Assembly (NCBI RefSeq): GCF_900112415.1
Contig: NZ_FOLV01000008.1
Span: forward strand, 1 to 64,000
Length of the DNA stretch: 64,000 nt
Reading direction: 5' to 3'
Origin: Bacillus sp. 491mf
GTDB lineage: Bacteria > Bacillota > Bacilli > Bacillales > Bacillaceae_G
Positions 43,082 to 51,986 of this stretch are shown here, in pieces. The number at the start of each line of letters is the position of its first letter. Positions within the stretch are counted from its first letter, which is position 1. Below the pieces are notes generated by a model. It was given only the letters and a program-made list of their open reading frames with translations. It searched no databases and was not told where the DNA came from. A program made the position numbers and the translations under genes.

Positions 43082-44059
43082 TTTCATTATATACCGATCT
43101 AATTTTTCTTGAATTGCAGAAGTTATAAAATCCTCTATCGACATCTTTTCTTCATTTACTATATTTGAGATAGATTGATACTCTGATGAAGTTAGTATAA
43201 TGCTTTTCGTAACACTATTGCTATCTAAGTAAATACTATTATTAGGGCGTTTTGCTAATTTCCCTTCTATTATATATGGTATAAGAGAATCGATCCACTC
43301 TTGTTGAATTTGTATGGGAACTTGAATAAGCGATTGACGAATTTCAATTATCCAGAAATTATGTTCTTCTGAAATTCGAATGTTTCTAGGTGATACATAT
43401 TGCAATAAGGAATCCATCCGCTGAAAAATATCGCTTCGTAAATTGTGTGCTTTCAAAAAGCGAAACATCACAAATTTTTGATGGTGGCTTCTTGGTTTAT
43501 CTGATAGTTGATATGCTGCAAAAAAGCCCGCTTCTTTCGCCTGTTGCAATGTCATCTCATTTCCAAATTCATCTGTTACGATAATATCTCCTCTTTTTGG
43601 AATAGAGGTTATTCGTGCAATTGTATTCCCTTGTATAAATTTTTGAAATAAAACTACATTATACTTTCGAGAATATGTATAAAGACTATTTGCATCATCT
43701 AAATTTTCGGCAAGATTCTTTACATCATCTTCTCTTACAAACTTTGTTTCTTTATTTCTATGCATTTGAATTGTATAGGATAACTCCCCTTCTTCAATCC
43801 ATTTCAATAATTGATACATACTAATATGAAACTGTTTACTTGCTTGGTTTAAAGTCATTCCTTCTATATGTAACTGTGATTGTAATGAAATAACCTCATT
43901 TTTTCGAAACAAAAAACTTCCATCTAATCGCCACGTATCTTTATTAATTGGCGATAACTTATTTTCTTTCATCAATTTCTTAAATGTGAAACTTGAAATA
44001 CGTAAAAATTCTTTAGCCGCATTTGTATCCATATATTGTTCGTATGTATGATCGTTCAT
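43076..44059 (-). CDS. Multi-HTH DNA-binding protein next to a recombinase
   Basis: A 327-residue protein. Two MerR/excisionase-like helix-turn-helix units lie at the N-terminus (DTNAAKEFLRISSFTFKKLM and GMTLNQASKQFHISMYQLLK). A middle part of unknown fold follows, then a C-terminal segment TSSEYQSISNIVNEEKMSIE like a ribbon-helix-helix accessory. AAAGGA precedes the ATG. It is divergent from the tyrosine recombinase gene, with a hairpin between them. It may direct or repress the recombinase. No named family is recognised. Confidence 0.6.
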   Translation of the reverse strand: MNDHTYEQYMDTNAAKEFLRISSFTFKKLMKENKLSPINKDTWRLDGSFLFRKNEVISLQSQLHIEGMTLNQASKQFHISMYQLLKWIEEGELSYTIQMHRNKETKFVREDDVKNLAENLDDANSLYTYSRKYNVVLFQKFIQGNTIARITSIPKRGDIIVTDEFGNEMTLQQAKEAGFFAAYQLSDKPRSHHQKFVMFRFLKAHNLRSDIFQRMDSLLQYVSPRNIRISEEHNFWIIEIRQSLIQVPIQIQQEWIDSLIPYIIEGKLAKRPNNSIYLDSNSVTKSIILTSSEYQSISNIVNEEKMSIEDFITSAIQEKLDRYIMKY

Positions 44060-44271
44060 AAAAATAAATCCTTTCTAATTAAAACTAAATATAATTTATA
44101 TAAAAATAGAATTTAAAAAATAAGTAATATACATTATAAATTTATTATAGCACATATAATTACGAAACTATAATTATATTAGATACATACGTGATTTCTA
44201 TTTGTTTTTAAATTAAATTTTATATTATTTTAATTCAACTAATAAAAACTTAAATTTATAAATAGATTCTA
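44060..44271. other. AT-rich divergent intergenic region
   Basis: More than 80% A+T. It must carry promoters for both flanking genes; no clear boxes can be singled out. Confidence 0.35.
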
Positions 44272-44302
44272 AACCATAGAAAATGCGTGATTTTCTATGG
44301 TT
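44272..44302. promoter_or_regulatory. Perfect 13-bp hairpin ahead of the recombinase gene
   Basis: AACCATAGAAAAT and ATTTTCTATGGTT around GCGTG. There is no T-run and no gene ends here, so it is not a terminator. The arms and short core resemble a tyrosine recombinase crossover site or an operator. Confidence 0.5.
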
Positions 44303-44410
44303 CACAATTCTTATTGTATTTTATGTACATGCACTTTAAAATAAATAGTAGATATAATTCATCTTCTTTTATTCATACTATAAAAGAAATTAATAAGGAT
44401 TTGATATAAC

Positions 44411-45556
44411 ATGAAAATTAATTTAATGCCAATTCATAATTCGTTATTAAAGAATAAAGAAAAATTAGCAAATGCGATTGCGATATGGAACGAAGATTTT
44501 TTAAAGGAAGCTGAGAATCGAAAAGAACAAAATGAACGTCAACATACATATTCGTATGAAGGTTTTTCTGATGAAGAGATTTTGTACTATTATTTAAATC
44601 GACAAACGCATTTTGATAAAGAAAAACGAGTGAAAGATACATCTCGTCTTCTCTATGCTAGAGATTTATCACAATTTTATCTTTTTATTAAAGAGCATAT
44701 TGAATTTTTACAAATGGATGTGGAACATTTCGTAGAAGGTAAAGTTTGGATAAATTTACGAAAACGACACATTCGTAATTATCAAAAGTGGCTCGCTGAA
44801 GAAGCTATTTCCTATCAATCAAATGAAACTTATAAGCCAGCAACAATAAGTAGAAAGTTACGCATTACACGTTCTTTTTTAAAGTGGTTATATGAAATTG
44901 AATATATTAAAGAGCCTTTATACATTGAGATACTAAGTACAACGATAACGAAAAAACATAAACCAAGAAGAGAGTTATCTTACGAAGAAGTAAAACAATT
45001 GCTTTCTTATTATAAAAATAATCCTATTAATTATGCCATGCTTTCCATATTAGCAACTACCGGGTTACGTGTTGCCGAAGTTGCTAATGCAAAATGGGAA
45101 GATTTAGAATACGACGCATTACGCGATCGTTATTATCTTTATGTAAATACAAAAGGAGATTCTGAGCGAATCGTCCCCATTAATAAAGCTGTCTTTGAAC
45201 GGATCATTGGTTTTCGAATACGGCGCCGTTTACCAATTGAGTTAGGAATCAAAAATGGTGGTACAATTTTTCAAACAAAAAATCATACGGCATATAAAGA
45301 AAATTACCTGTCACAATACATTACCAAAATTATAAAAGAAACCGGTTTATCGTTTACAAAAAATGAAAAAATAACCCCGCACTTCTTTCGGCATTTTTAT
45401 GTTCAATATTTATATGATTATAAGCAATTACCACCGCACATCATTGCAGCAGCTGTTGGGCATAAAGATGATAGAACGACAAAAGAAAATTATTTGAAGC
45501 AACGATTAATGAAAGATCATGACGCTGGGAATTTAATTCACGAGGATGAATTTTAA
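44411..45556 (+). CDS. Tyrosine recombinase/integrase (XerS-like)
   Basis: A 381-residue recombinase. The N-terminal SAM-like core-binding domain includes LYARDLSQFYLFIKEHIEFL; the catalytic domain has Arg in ATTGLRVAEVANAKW, Lys in TKGDSERIVPI, HFFRHFYV (HxxR), VGHKDD and the nucleophile Tyr in ENYLKQRL. Its general layout resembles XerS of Firmicutes but it is longer and has no sign of a dif site. It may be a domestic recombinase or the remains of an integrated element. No attachment repeats were found. Confidence 0.85.
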   Translation: MKINLMPIHNSLLKNKEKLANAIAIWNEDFLKEAENRKEQNERQHTYSYEGFSDEEILYYYLNRQTHFDKEKRVKDTSRLLYARDLSQFYLFIKEHIEFLQMDVEHFVEGKVWINLRKRHIRNYQKWLAEEAISYQSNETYKPATISRKLRITRSFLKWLYEIEYIKEPLYIEILSTTITKKHKPRRELSYEEVKQLLSYYKNNPINYAMLSILATTGLRVAEVANAKWEDLEYDALRDRYYLYVNTKGDSERIVPINKAVFERIIGFRIRRRLPIELGIKNGGTIFQTKNHTAYKENYLSQYITKIIKETGLSFTKNEKITPHFFRHFYVQYLYDYKQLPPHIIAAAVGHKDDRTTKENYLKQRLMKDHDAGNLIHEDEF

Positions 45557-45588
45557 TTCTAACAAGTTAAAAAACAGCATAAAAAACC

Positions 45589-45689
45589 TTTTCTTTTAGA
45601 GAAGGACGAGAGTATCTGGCTATGCATAAACACAGTCAGTTCCTTTTTCTGACACATGTGAGGTTTAAAACAAAGAGAGAAAATAATTC
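45589..45689 (+). repeat. Second repeat family, copy 2
   Basis: Starts TTTTCTTTTAGAGAAGGACG, contains ATCTGGCTATGC and CCTTTTTCTGACAC, and ends GGTTTAAAACAAAGAGAGAA. It aligns along about 100 bp with the copy at 56931-57025. Confidence 0.65.
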
Positions 45690-45766
45690 GCGGTTATGCT
45701 GTATTTTGCATAGCAGTGAATTATATAAAAGAGGAAGAGCTATCCAATATACTCTCCCTCTTTTAG
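45690..45766. terminator. Two hairpins after the repeat
   Basis: AATTCGCGGTTATGC pairs imperfectly with GCATAGCAGTGAATT, then AAAAGAGGAAGAG pairs with CTCTCCCTCTTTT (45731-45766). The second may end transcription of the recombinase gene or of the winged-helix gene on the other strand. Confidence 0.4.
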
Positions 45767-45781
45767 TTTACGATAATCAAA

Positions 45782-46012
45782 TTACATTAAACTATATCTA
45801 TTTTGTCTGCGGCCTTTTCCACTCTCTTTGCTGACATACGACTTCATAACGAGTGTTGTTAGTGAATCTACTAATGTTTTATACGATAAATTCGATAATA
45901 CTAGTAAATCATTTGTATATAGTATTCTATGTTTTTCTAATAGTAATAAAATAAGCCGTTCTGATGGCTTTAATATCTCATCACTTTCAAGTATAAAATC
46001 AACGTTTTTCAT
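45782..46012 (-). CDS. Small winged-helix DNA-binding protein
   Basis: Seventy-six residues. LKPSERLILLLLEKHRILYT and NDLLVLSNLSYKTLVDSLTTL form a MarR-like helix-turn-helix, and VSKESGKGRRQNRYSL the wing. AAGGATG precedes the ATG by 9 bp. It is too short to hold the dimer helices of classic MarR proteins, so it may be a compact or anti-repressor type. The target is unknown. Confidence 0.6.
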   Translation of the reverse strand: MKNVDFILESDEILKPSERLILLLLEKHRILYTNDLLVLSNLSYKTLVDSLTTLVMKSYVSKESGKGRRQNRYSLM

Positions 46013-46187
46013 GAATATACATCCTTAACATGTTTTTTAAATGATCAAATATTAATATTTATTATGTGAAAATTATATAATAAAATCATTATTTTGTCCT
46101 GAAAAATATTACTTCTAGATACTATGCCACTTATTTTCTTTTTCAAAAGTACAGACGAAACAGTTGTATTCGTAATTTTATTAACGA

Positions 46188-46227
46188 AAAAAACAAGCCT
46201 CTTATTTTTCAAGAGACTTGTTTTTTT
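46188..46227. terminator. Terminator after the DegV gene
   Basis: AAAAAACAAGCCTCTT pairs with AAGAGACTTGTTTTTTT; T-runs on both strands. It touches the stop at 46226. Confidence 0.8.
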
Positions 46228-47083
46228 ATATTTCATTTAAGAAAAAGACAGCTAAAGTTCCTGGACCAGCATGCGCTCCTACAGCCGCACCAATTGAATT
46301 TACTACAAATACTTTGCATCCAAATCTTTCGGTAATCATTTCTGATAATATGTTAACACTTTCTAAATCATCGCCATGTGAAATTCCAATTGTCTGATTT
46401 CCAAGGTCTTTACCCCTTGTTTCCATAATATCTAGTATACGTTGAAATACTTTCTTGCGGCCGCGAATTTTTTCGAGCGGAATAAGTTTTCCATCTTCTA
46501 CATTTAAAATAGGCTTTATATTTAATAAGCCTCCTATAAAGCCCGCTACTTTACTTAACCGTCCGCCACGAACTAAATATTGTAAATCTGCAACCGTAAA
46601 GATGTGTTCCATATGCTTAGCCATAAAAGCAATACGGCTTAATATTTCCTCTTTTGTTGCTCCGCTTTGCGCCATTTTGGCAGCTTCTACTACGAGTAAT
46701 CCTTGACCAGTTGATATGCATTTTGTATCAATGATTTCCAAAGAGGAATTAGGGTAGATTTCTTTTACTTCCTCTTTTACAATAACAGAGGATTGATATG
46801 TGCCAGAGAGTTCAGAAGAAAAAGCTAAATAAATACAGGTAACATCTTGTTTTGCGTATGTAGTAAATACTTCTTGGATTTTTTCTAAAGAAGGTAAAGA
46901 TGTTTTATATACTTTTCCCTCTCTCATATTTCGTAGTAAGTCAATCGGATCTAGTGTTACCCCATCAATAAATTCATTTTCTTGTTCATCATATACACGA
47001 AGAGGAATAACCTCTATATCATAAGTATGAAGCAGCTCTTTCGGTAAATCTGCTGCACTATCTGTAATAATTTTTATTGTCAT
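46226..47083 (-). CDS. DegV family fatty acid-binding protein
   Basis: A 285-residue soluble protein of the DegV/FakB family. IKIITDSAADLPKELL, SLPSLEKIQEVF, LAFSSELSGTYQSS and the C-terminal IGAAVGAHAGPGTLAVFF are the family motifs. Proteins of this type hold a fatty acid so that the FakA kinase can phosphorylate it for membrane lipid synthesis. GAGG precedes the ATG. No fakA is nearby; the gene is single. Confidence 0.92.
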   Translation of the reverse strand: MTIKIITDSAADLPKELLHTYDIEVIPLRVYDEQENEFIDGVTLDPIDLLRNMREGKVYKTSLPSLEKIQEVFTTYAKQDVTCIYLAFSSELSGTYQSSVIVKEEVKEIYPNSSLEIIDTKCISTGQGLLVVEAAKMAQSGATKEEILSRIAFMAKHMEHIFTVADLQYLVRGGRLSKVAGFIGGLLNIKPILNVEDGKLIPLEKIRGRKKVFQRILDIMETRGKDLGNQTIGISHGDDLESVNILSEMITERFGCKVFVVNSIGAAVGAHAGPGTLAVFFLNEI

Positions 47084-47380
47084 AGTTTGTTAAACCTCAA
47101 TTCTTTTATAAATAAACAGTCTGATTCGTCTCTTCTAAATTATATAGCCAATACAAAGATTAAGAAAGTGAAAAAATTTTATACATCACATTACTACCAT
47201 ATTATATTCGCACAAAGATACAACAATGACTTTTTTCTCAATCATAACTAGAAAATCGATAAAAACTTAAAAAATATATCATTTTTTTCATTTACGGTGA
47301 TGTTACTGTTTCATGTTTTTCATAAAAAAAGTTATAATAATATATAGCCTCTTAGAATAAGAAATAAAGGAGAATAAAAC
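47084..47380. other. Divergent promoter region, no gene seen
   Basis: AT-rich sequence between the DegV start and the next + strand gene. TATAATA near 47334-47340 (gttataataatatat) is a candidate -10 for the + strand gene. No other structure noted. Confidence 0.3.
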
Positions 47381-47701
47381 ATGGCTAAAATTAAAGTATA
47401 TCAACCGAAAGAAGAACATGTAGATGCTGTAAAAAATATCATTGATGTTGAGGAATTAAATCCATCAGCTATTGATTTACAAAATTTATATGCGTGTGTA
47501 CTAGAAACTGAAGATATGTCTTTGCCTGAAACTTACATTGAAGAAGATATTTTAATCGACTCTGTTGAAGGAATGGTAAATGCTTCACCGAATAAAGTGA
47601 AAAACTTAGGAACATATGATGTAATTGAAGTACATAATAAAGGTAAGAAACTTCAAATTTTACTTTTAGCAGATGAAGAATACGAAATTATTGAAGAATA
47701 A
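47381..47701 (+). CDS. Conserved hypothetical acidic protein
   Basis: A 106-residue acidic soluble protein (IKVYQPKEEHVDAVKNIIDV..., ending LLADEEYEIIEE) with a mixed strand-helix pattern. AAAGGAG precedes the ATG. It has its own promoter and terminator, so it is a real gene, but no family is recognised and the neighbours give no clue. Confidence 0.7.
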   Translation: MAKIKVYQPKEEHVDAVKNIIDVEELNPSAIDLQNLYACVLETEDMSLPETYIEEDILIDSVEGMVNASPNKVKNLGTYDVIEVHNKGKKLQILLLADEEYEIIEE

Positions 47702-47731
47702 TTTCTGTAAAAGTTTCTCAATCATTAAAAC

Positions 47732-47766
47732 AAAAGCACTCTCTTCATTTGAAGGGAGTGTTTTTC
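47732..47766 (+). terminator. Terminator after 47381-47701
   Basis: AAAAGCACTCTCTTC pairs with GAAGGGAGTGTTTTT around ATTT. Confidence 0.8.
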
Positions 47767-47831
47767 ATCAATTTCTTTATTGAGGTAATCCGCTTAAAAG
47801 CGGCTCTTAAATCATGGTTTTCAGTATTCCT

Positions 47832-48539
47832 CTATATTTGTTTAAATTCTTTCACAATTGATTGATTGTCATTTTTATAAGTTTCGTGATATTCCAATAC
47901 TCCTATTTCACACTCTGGACCAATCGTTACATTTTTCCCCCGAACAATATCAGCTTTTGTATATTCAAGATAAATTTCATCCCCTTCAATTACATTAGCA
48001 TGGAGATAACCACAATGTTTCAAAAAAGGAACAAACGATGATTTTTTTCGAACAGTAATTTTGTCTCCTCCTATTTCTTCTACATTACTGTGCTCATATC
48101 TTAGATTAATATTAATATTTCCAGCGTTCAGCATACCTGCAATCGTAAAACCGCCATTTATTGTGAATTTTTCTGCTTCTAAGTTTCCTTTTGCGTTTAT
48201 TCCACCTGTTATGTTGACCTCTTCACCAGTAAAACTTCCGCCTATATCAAACATCCCTCGCACTTTTGTATGTTTCACTTCTGCTGTACCACCAACTTCA
48301 AGACTACCGTTAACTTTTACATTCTCTGAATGCAAATCACCACGAAATTTTGTTTCGCCAAACACAGTTACCATTTGTGCTTTTATATTTCCTTGTACTT
48401 CACTCGCCCCATACGTTTTAAACACATCACAATCAATATCTTCCAAAATCGTTCCTTCACCGCGAATGTTAACATTTTTGTATATACCACCTGATGAATT
48501 ACCAGATCCATTTAAACTAAGATTATACTGTTCTTTCAC
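47832..48539 (-). CDS. bacF: Bactofilin-like polymer-forming protein (YhbF/BacF type)
   Basis: A 235-residue repeat protein. A right-handed beta-helix is shown by regular Gly-containing units (SGNSSGGIYKNVNIRGEG, VQGNIKAQMVTVFGETKFRG, GGTAEVKHTKVRGMFDIGG). It follows a second such gene and a YhbD gene, the same order as yhbD-yhbE-yhbF in B. subtilis, where the bactofilins BacE and BacF are needed for flagellar assembly. It should form filaments or patches at the membrane. Confidence 0.85.
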   Translation of the reverse strand: MKEQYNLSLNGSGNSSGGIYKNVNIRGEGTILEDIDCDVFKTYGASEVQGNIKAQMVTVFGETKFRGDLHSENVKVNGSLEVGGTAEVKHTKVRGMFDIGGSFTGEEVNITGGINAKGNLEAEKFTINGGFTIAGMLNAGNININLRYEHSNVEEIGGDKITVRKKSSFVPFLKHCGYLHANVIEGDEIYLEYTKADIVRGKNVTIGPECEIGVLEYHETYKNDNQSIVKEFKQI

Positions 48540-48564
48540 ACCATTTGCCCCTTCCTATAAAAAT

Positions 48565-49275
48565 TTAAATTTTTCGGATATCTTTTACGTTTGCATTTTT
48601 ATCGATTTTACAAACTCCAGTATATTCAATAAGATTAATTTCACAATTAGGTCCAACTGTAACATTGTTACCTCGAATCGTATTCGTAATTGTATACTCA
48701 ACTATAATATTGTCTCCTTCTATTAATTCCGTTTTCATTCGAGGAGGAAACATTGTTTCAAAAAGCCAACTTAAAGTGGATTTCTTATGTTTTATGTTAA
48801 TCGTTTGACCGCCTATTTCTTTTACATTACATTCTCCGTGTATTTCAATGAAAATATCATCTGCACTCAATAAGCCACCCACGGTAAATTGTCCTTCTGA
48901 TTTGAATGTATCTACTTCACAATTCCCATCAATAATTGCTTTACCGCAAATGTTCATGTCTTCACCAGATACATTTCCTCCGATTGTTCCTTTACCTGAA
49001 ATTTTTATTTTCTTTACAACCGCATCCTGTTGTATATTGCCACTGCCTTCAATGCTCATTTGCTCGGCATCAATTTTTCCACTTATCTTTCCGGATCCAC
49101 TTATTTTTACTTTCTCCGCTTTTAAATCCCCATTTATATGACCAGAGCCGTTACACTCGAAATCATCACATTCTACATCACCATTTACAGTCCCACTTCC
49201 ATTTAATTGTACATTGTGAAACTGCCCTCCGTTCGACGTTCCATGTCCATTAATTAATAAGTCATTAGTTTTCAC
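48565..49275 (-). CDS. bacE: Bactofilin-like polymer-forming protein (YhbE/BacE type)
   Basis: A 236-residue beta-helix protein with repeats such as NGHGTSNGGQFHNVQLNGSG and VNGDVECDDFECNGSGHING, each turn about 17 residues. It is paralogous to the next gene (25 bp apart), sharing the C-terminal VEGDNIIVEYT-like segment and GPNCEI motif. By position it equals YhbE (BacE) of B. subtilis. It probably co-assembles with BacF. Confidence 0.85.
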   Translation of the reverse strand: MKTNDLLINGHGTSNGGQFHNVQLNGSGTVNGDVECDDFECNGSGHINGDLKAEKVKISGSGKISGKIDAEQMSIEGSGNIQQDAVVKKIKISGKGTIGGNVSGEDMNICGKAIIDGNCEVDTFKSEGQFTVGGLLSADDIFIEIHGECNVKEIGGQTINIKHKKSTLSWLFETMFPPRMKTELIEGDNIIVEYTITNTIRGNNVTVGPNCEINLIEYTGVCKIDKNANVKDIRKI

Positions 49276-49288
49276 TACTTTCCCTCCA

Positions 49289-49912
49289 TCATAATAACTT
49301 TGTTTTTAGTTCTTCTGTACAAATCATTAAAGGTAAACGTATCACGATTTTCGTACCTTGATCAAAATATAAATCCTCTACACTTGATAGTAAAAAACAT
49401 GTTGAAATCCCTAGTTTTCGAATAAAAATAAGCTCAGCATGTTTATTCTTCATCGATTCATAGTGTTCATTTAAAACAAGTAACATCATCTTTCCTTCTT
49501 CAAGGCTAATCTCTCCAGACTGAAGTGCTTTTTCTAAAATATAAATAAAAAGGATTTTTCCAAACCGAAATTCAGTCATTTCTTGATTTTGCTCTATAAA
49601 AAAATTGACCACTGACTCTGAAGCAATTCCGCGTTGTATAATTCCTTCTTTTGATAAACTAATCTCATTCACATTTGGTGAGAACATATTCGCCAAATCA
49701 TCAAGTGACAAATTTTCTTTCATCGTTTGAATTTTTTCGATTCTATCTAAAATCTTTTCTTTTGGAAAAAACGTCTCCTGCCCTGTAAACGTTGATTTTC
49801 GCACAAACCAATCTTCTGGTATTAAGTTTTTTCTTTTCCATCTGTATAACTGACCATAGGAGATTCCAGTAAGATCTAACAAATCTTTTTTCGAAATTAA
49901 GTCCTGACTCAA
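49289..49912 (-). CDS. yhbD: YhbD family MerR-like protein
   Basis: A 207-residue protein. The N-terminal MerR-like helix-turn-helix is ISKKDLLDLTGISYGQLYRW followed by KRKNLIPEDWFVRKS; the C-terminal part contains VNFFIEQNQEMTEFRFGKIL. Family DUF4004/YhbD. It is the first gene of the operon with the two bactofilins, 13 bp before bacE, and likely controls them. Confidence 0.85.
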   Translation of the reverse strand: MSQDLISKKDLLDLTGISYGQLYRWKRKNLIPEDWFVRKSTFTGQETFFPKEKILDRIEKIQTMKENLSLDDLANMFSPNVNEISLSKEGIIQRGIASESVVNFFIEQNQEMTEFRFGKILFIYILEKALQSGEISLEEGKMMLLVLNEHYESMKNKHAELIFIRKLGISTCFLLSSVEDLYFDQGTKIVIRLPLMICTEELKTKLL

Positions 49913-50026
49913 AATTTTGCTCTCCCTTCTTTTTATTCAATGTAACATAACATTGTTACGCTGTAAAGGTATGTTTTCCTGTTTTTATGAAAAATATACT
50001 AATATCATTACTAGGAATAGTGTAGC

Positions 50027-50036
50027 TTTATCCCGC
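50027..50036 (-). repeat. Possible bcr1 end relic
   Basis: TTTATCCCGC, followed by CTATCTAGTGAGTAA, equals the end of a minus-orientation bcr1 copy for ten bases only. Weak. Confidence 0.25.
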
Positions 50037-50050
50037 CTATCTAGTGAGTA

Positions 50051-50093
50051 AACCCATCATTTCATTATATTACAATCAAAGAAATGATGGGTT
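50051..50093. terminator. Hairpin downstream of the SgrR-like gene
   Basis: AACCCATCATTTC pairs perfectly with GAAATGATGGGTT around 17 bases. It lies 18 bp past the stop at 50111 but has no clear T-run. Confidence 0.5.
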
Positions 50094-50110
50094 ATATGCA
50101 CCCTGTTTTA

Positions 50111-51886
50111 CTACTTTGTTACGTTAAGTAGTCGCTTAAACCATATGTGATAAAAATCAATCCAGCCCTGTGAGTTAATAGCTACATTTTGTATTGTCTC
50201 ATGCGTATGTACCGTCATATTGTTACGATACAAAGGAATGATATGAATATTTTCTAAAAGCTCCTGTTCTGTTTCCCCTAACAATCGCATTCGCACACTC
50301 TGATTTTCTTCCTTAAATACTCGTTTCAGCTTTTCATTTAAATGAAAGGAACTATGCTGATGAAGAAAACTATTTGTCGTTAGTAATAAATACAGATAAC
50401 TTAACTCTGCATTTTCGCTTATTGTAGCACTATCATGAATCAAATCCGCTTCTTGTATAACTCGAGGTGTAAGAAGCTCCTGTGCATCTAAAAAAGATAG
50501 TTCTATCTGAATACCGTACTTGGCACATTCATTTTGAATCCAATGTGAATCCTCAACATGATCCTGCTCTTGAAAGGTATATAAATATAATGTTTCTCCT
50601 TTATATCCGCTAATTTTCAATAACTCTTTCATTGAACTTTCTTTCTTGATTTCGATTGTTTTTCCTAATAACAGATTCGTTGCTACTTCTCCTCGTTCCC
50701 CTTTTAAATCATTTACTATTTTTTGGCCACTAATAATTTGTTGTAAAGCTTGCCGAAAAGCTATATGTTGCATCGGACCTTGCTTTTTTATATTAAGTGT
50801 TATGTATGTTACATTCGCTTCTAATTGAGATGTTTCTTTTTGAACGCTTTTTTTATCATGCTGTAAAGAGCCAGCTAATACTTCATAACCACTATAACTG
50901 CTTAAATATTGCGCATACCATAGCTCAATACGATCAAGAAATGGGCGCTCACGAAAATATATCGGATTAACTTCTAAAATAAGGACGGTATCATCATTTT
51001 TAACAAGTTTAAATGGACCTGTTCCATTTAATAAGCATTGATAATCCTCTGTTACAGGTGACTCAGAAATGATAGAACAATGTTCCCCTCCTAATATGTG
51101 TAAAAATAATTCATTTTCACTTTGTAAGTAAATTTCGATTGTATATTCATTTACGATATGTATTCTTTTAATATCTTGTAGCATCCAGCGATACGGATTG
51201 TCCTCTGTGCTTAAAAAACGGGTGAAAGTATATTTGACATCGTCTGCAGTAAACGATTTTTGATTATGAAAGTATACTCCTTTGCGAAGATAAAATGTCC
51301 ATATTTTATGTGTATGATTGTATTCCCAATAAAAAGCGAGACGAGGCTCGATTTCATTTGTCAGTTCATTATAATGAACGAGCGTATCACAAACGTGTTT
51401 AACAATGTGACACTCAGAACGGAGTGTCACATACATAGGATCTAGACACGTAATTGGACGTATGCGCATGTTTAAACGTAAAATATCGATTCTTCCTTGC
51501 GGTGACTGTTCAATGTGGTATCCAAAAAGTGTGTCAATCCACGTTTGGAATTGTTCTAATATGTAGGGAAAATGTTTTGCATATGTTTGAATAAAAGTTT
51601 TTCCACTTTTGATTTCGCCTTGTTTTACTAGTGCTTTTCCTTTTTCATAAATAATCGCTGCGGGATCTTGTAAAAAAGCAATTTTCGAGCGATTACCTCT
51701 TCCCCGCCCTGGTATCCAACAAATCCATTGCATTTCTTCTAGTTTTTTTATTGTGAATTTACTATTTCGATCTGTACAATATAATGATTTTGAAATGTCT
51801 TGCAGCGATATTTCTATGTTTTCACCAAGATTTCTCCCATTTGCATACTGAAGCCAAAGCTGTATGTAATGATCCAAAATTATCAT
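50111..51886 (-). CDS. SgrR-like regulator with solute-binding domain
   Basis: A 591-residue protein. The N-terminal 110 residues resemble the SgrR winged helix (SLQDISKSLYCTDRNSKFTI and MQWICWIPGRGRGNRSKI); the rest is an SBP_bac_5 solute-binding domain (VYFHNQKSFTADDVKYTFTR, LNGTGPFKLVKND). No signal peptide, so it is cytoplasmic. ATG 51886 is chosen for GGGGG. In E. coli SgrR senses sugar-phosphate stress and sits beside the setA exporter gene; here it is divergent from an MFS exporter. The effector is probably a small molecule it binds. Confidence 0.82.
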   Translation of the reverse strand: MIILDHYIQLWLQYANGRNLGENIEISLQDISKSLYCTDRNSKFTIKKLEEMQWICWIPGRGRGNRSKIAFLQDPAAIIYEKGKALVKQGEIKSGKTFIQTYAKHFPYILEQFQTWIDTLFGYHIEQSPQGRIDILRLNMRIRPITCLDPMYVTLRSECHIVKHVCDTLVHYNELTNEIEPRLAFYWEYNHTHKIWTFYLRKGVYFHNQKSFTADDVKYTFTRFLSTEDNPYRWMLQDIKRIHIVNEYTIEIYLQSENELFLHILGGEHCSIISESPVTEDYQCLLNGTGPFKLVKNDDTVLILEVNPIYFRERPFLDRIELWYAQYLSSYSGYEVLAGSLQHDKKSVQKETSQLEANVTYITLNIKKQGPMQHIAFRQALQQIISGQKIVNDLKGERGEVATNLLLGKTIEIKKESSMKELLKISGYKGETLYLYTFQEQDHVEDSHWIQNECAKYGIQIELSFLDAQELLTPRVIQEADLIHDSATISENAELSYLYLLLTTNSFLHQHSSFHLNEKLKRVFKEENQSVRMRLLGETEQELLENIHIIPLYRNNMTVHTHETIQNVAINSQGWIDFYHIWFKRLLNVTK

Positions 51887-51986
51887 GCCTATCCCCCTAA
51901 AAGATGAAAAATTTCTTTGCTTCATTCTACTCTTTTTCCTCTTCCCTTTCCATCATAAAATTTCCATATAGAAAGGAGAGAATAAA

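Noticed and set aside
44060-45556. Integrated element (prophage or ICE) at the recombinase
   Set aside because: No direct repeats as attachment sites, no tRNA target and no phage or conjugation genes are found around it.
45622-45834. 70-codon + strand frame after the recombinase gene
   Set aside because: It lies in the repeat and hairpin region and shows no protein-like pattern.
46045-46236. 63-codon minus-strand frame after degV
   Set aside because: It lies over the degV terminator hairpin and has no ribosome site.
48061-48726. Long + strand frame of 221 codons opposite the bactofilin genes
   Set aside because: It is antisense to two clear beta-helix genes; its Ser/Pro/Phe-rich sequence is what the reverse of Gly/Asn repeats gives, and it has no ribosome site.
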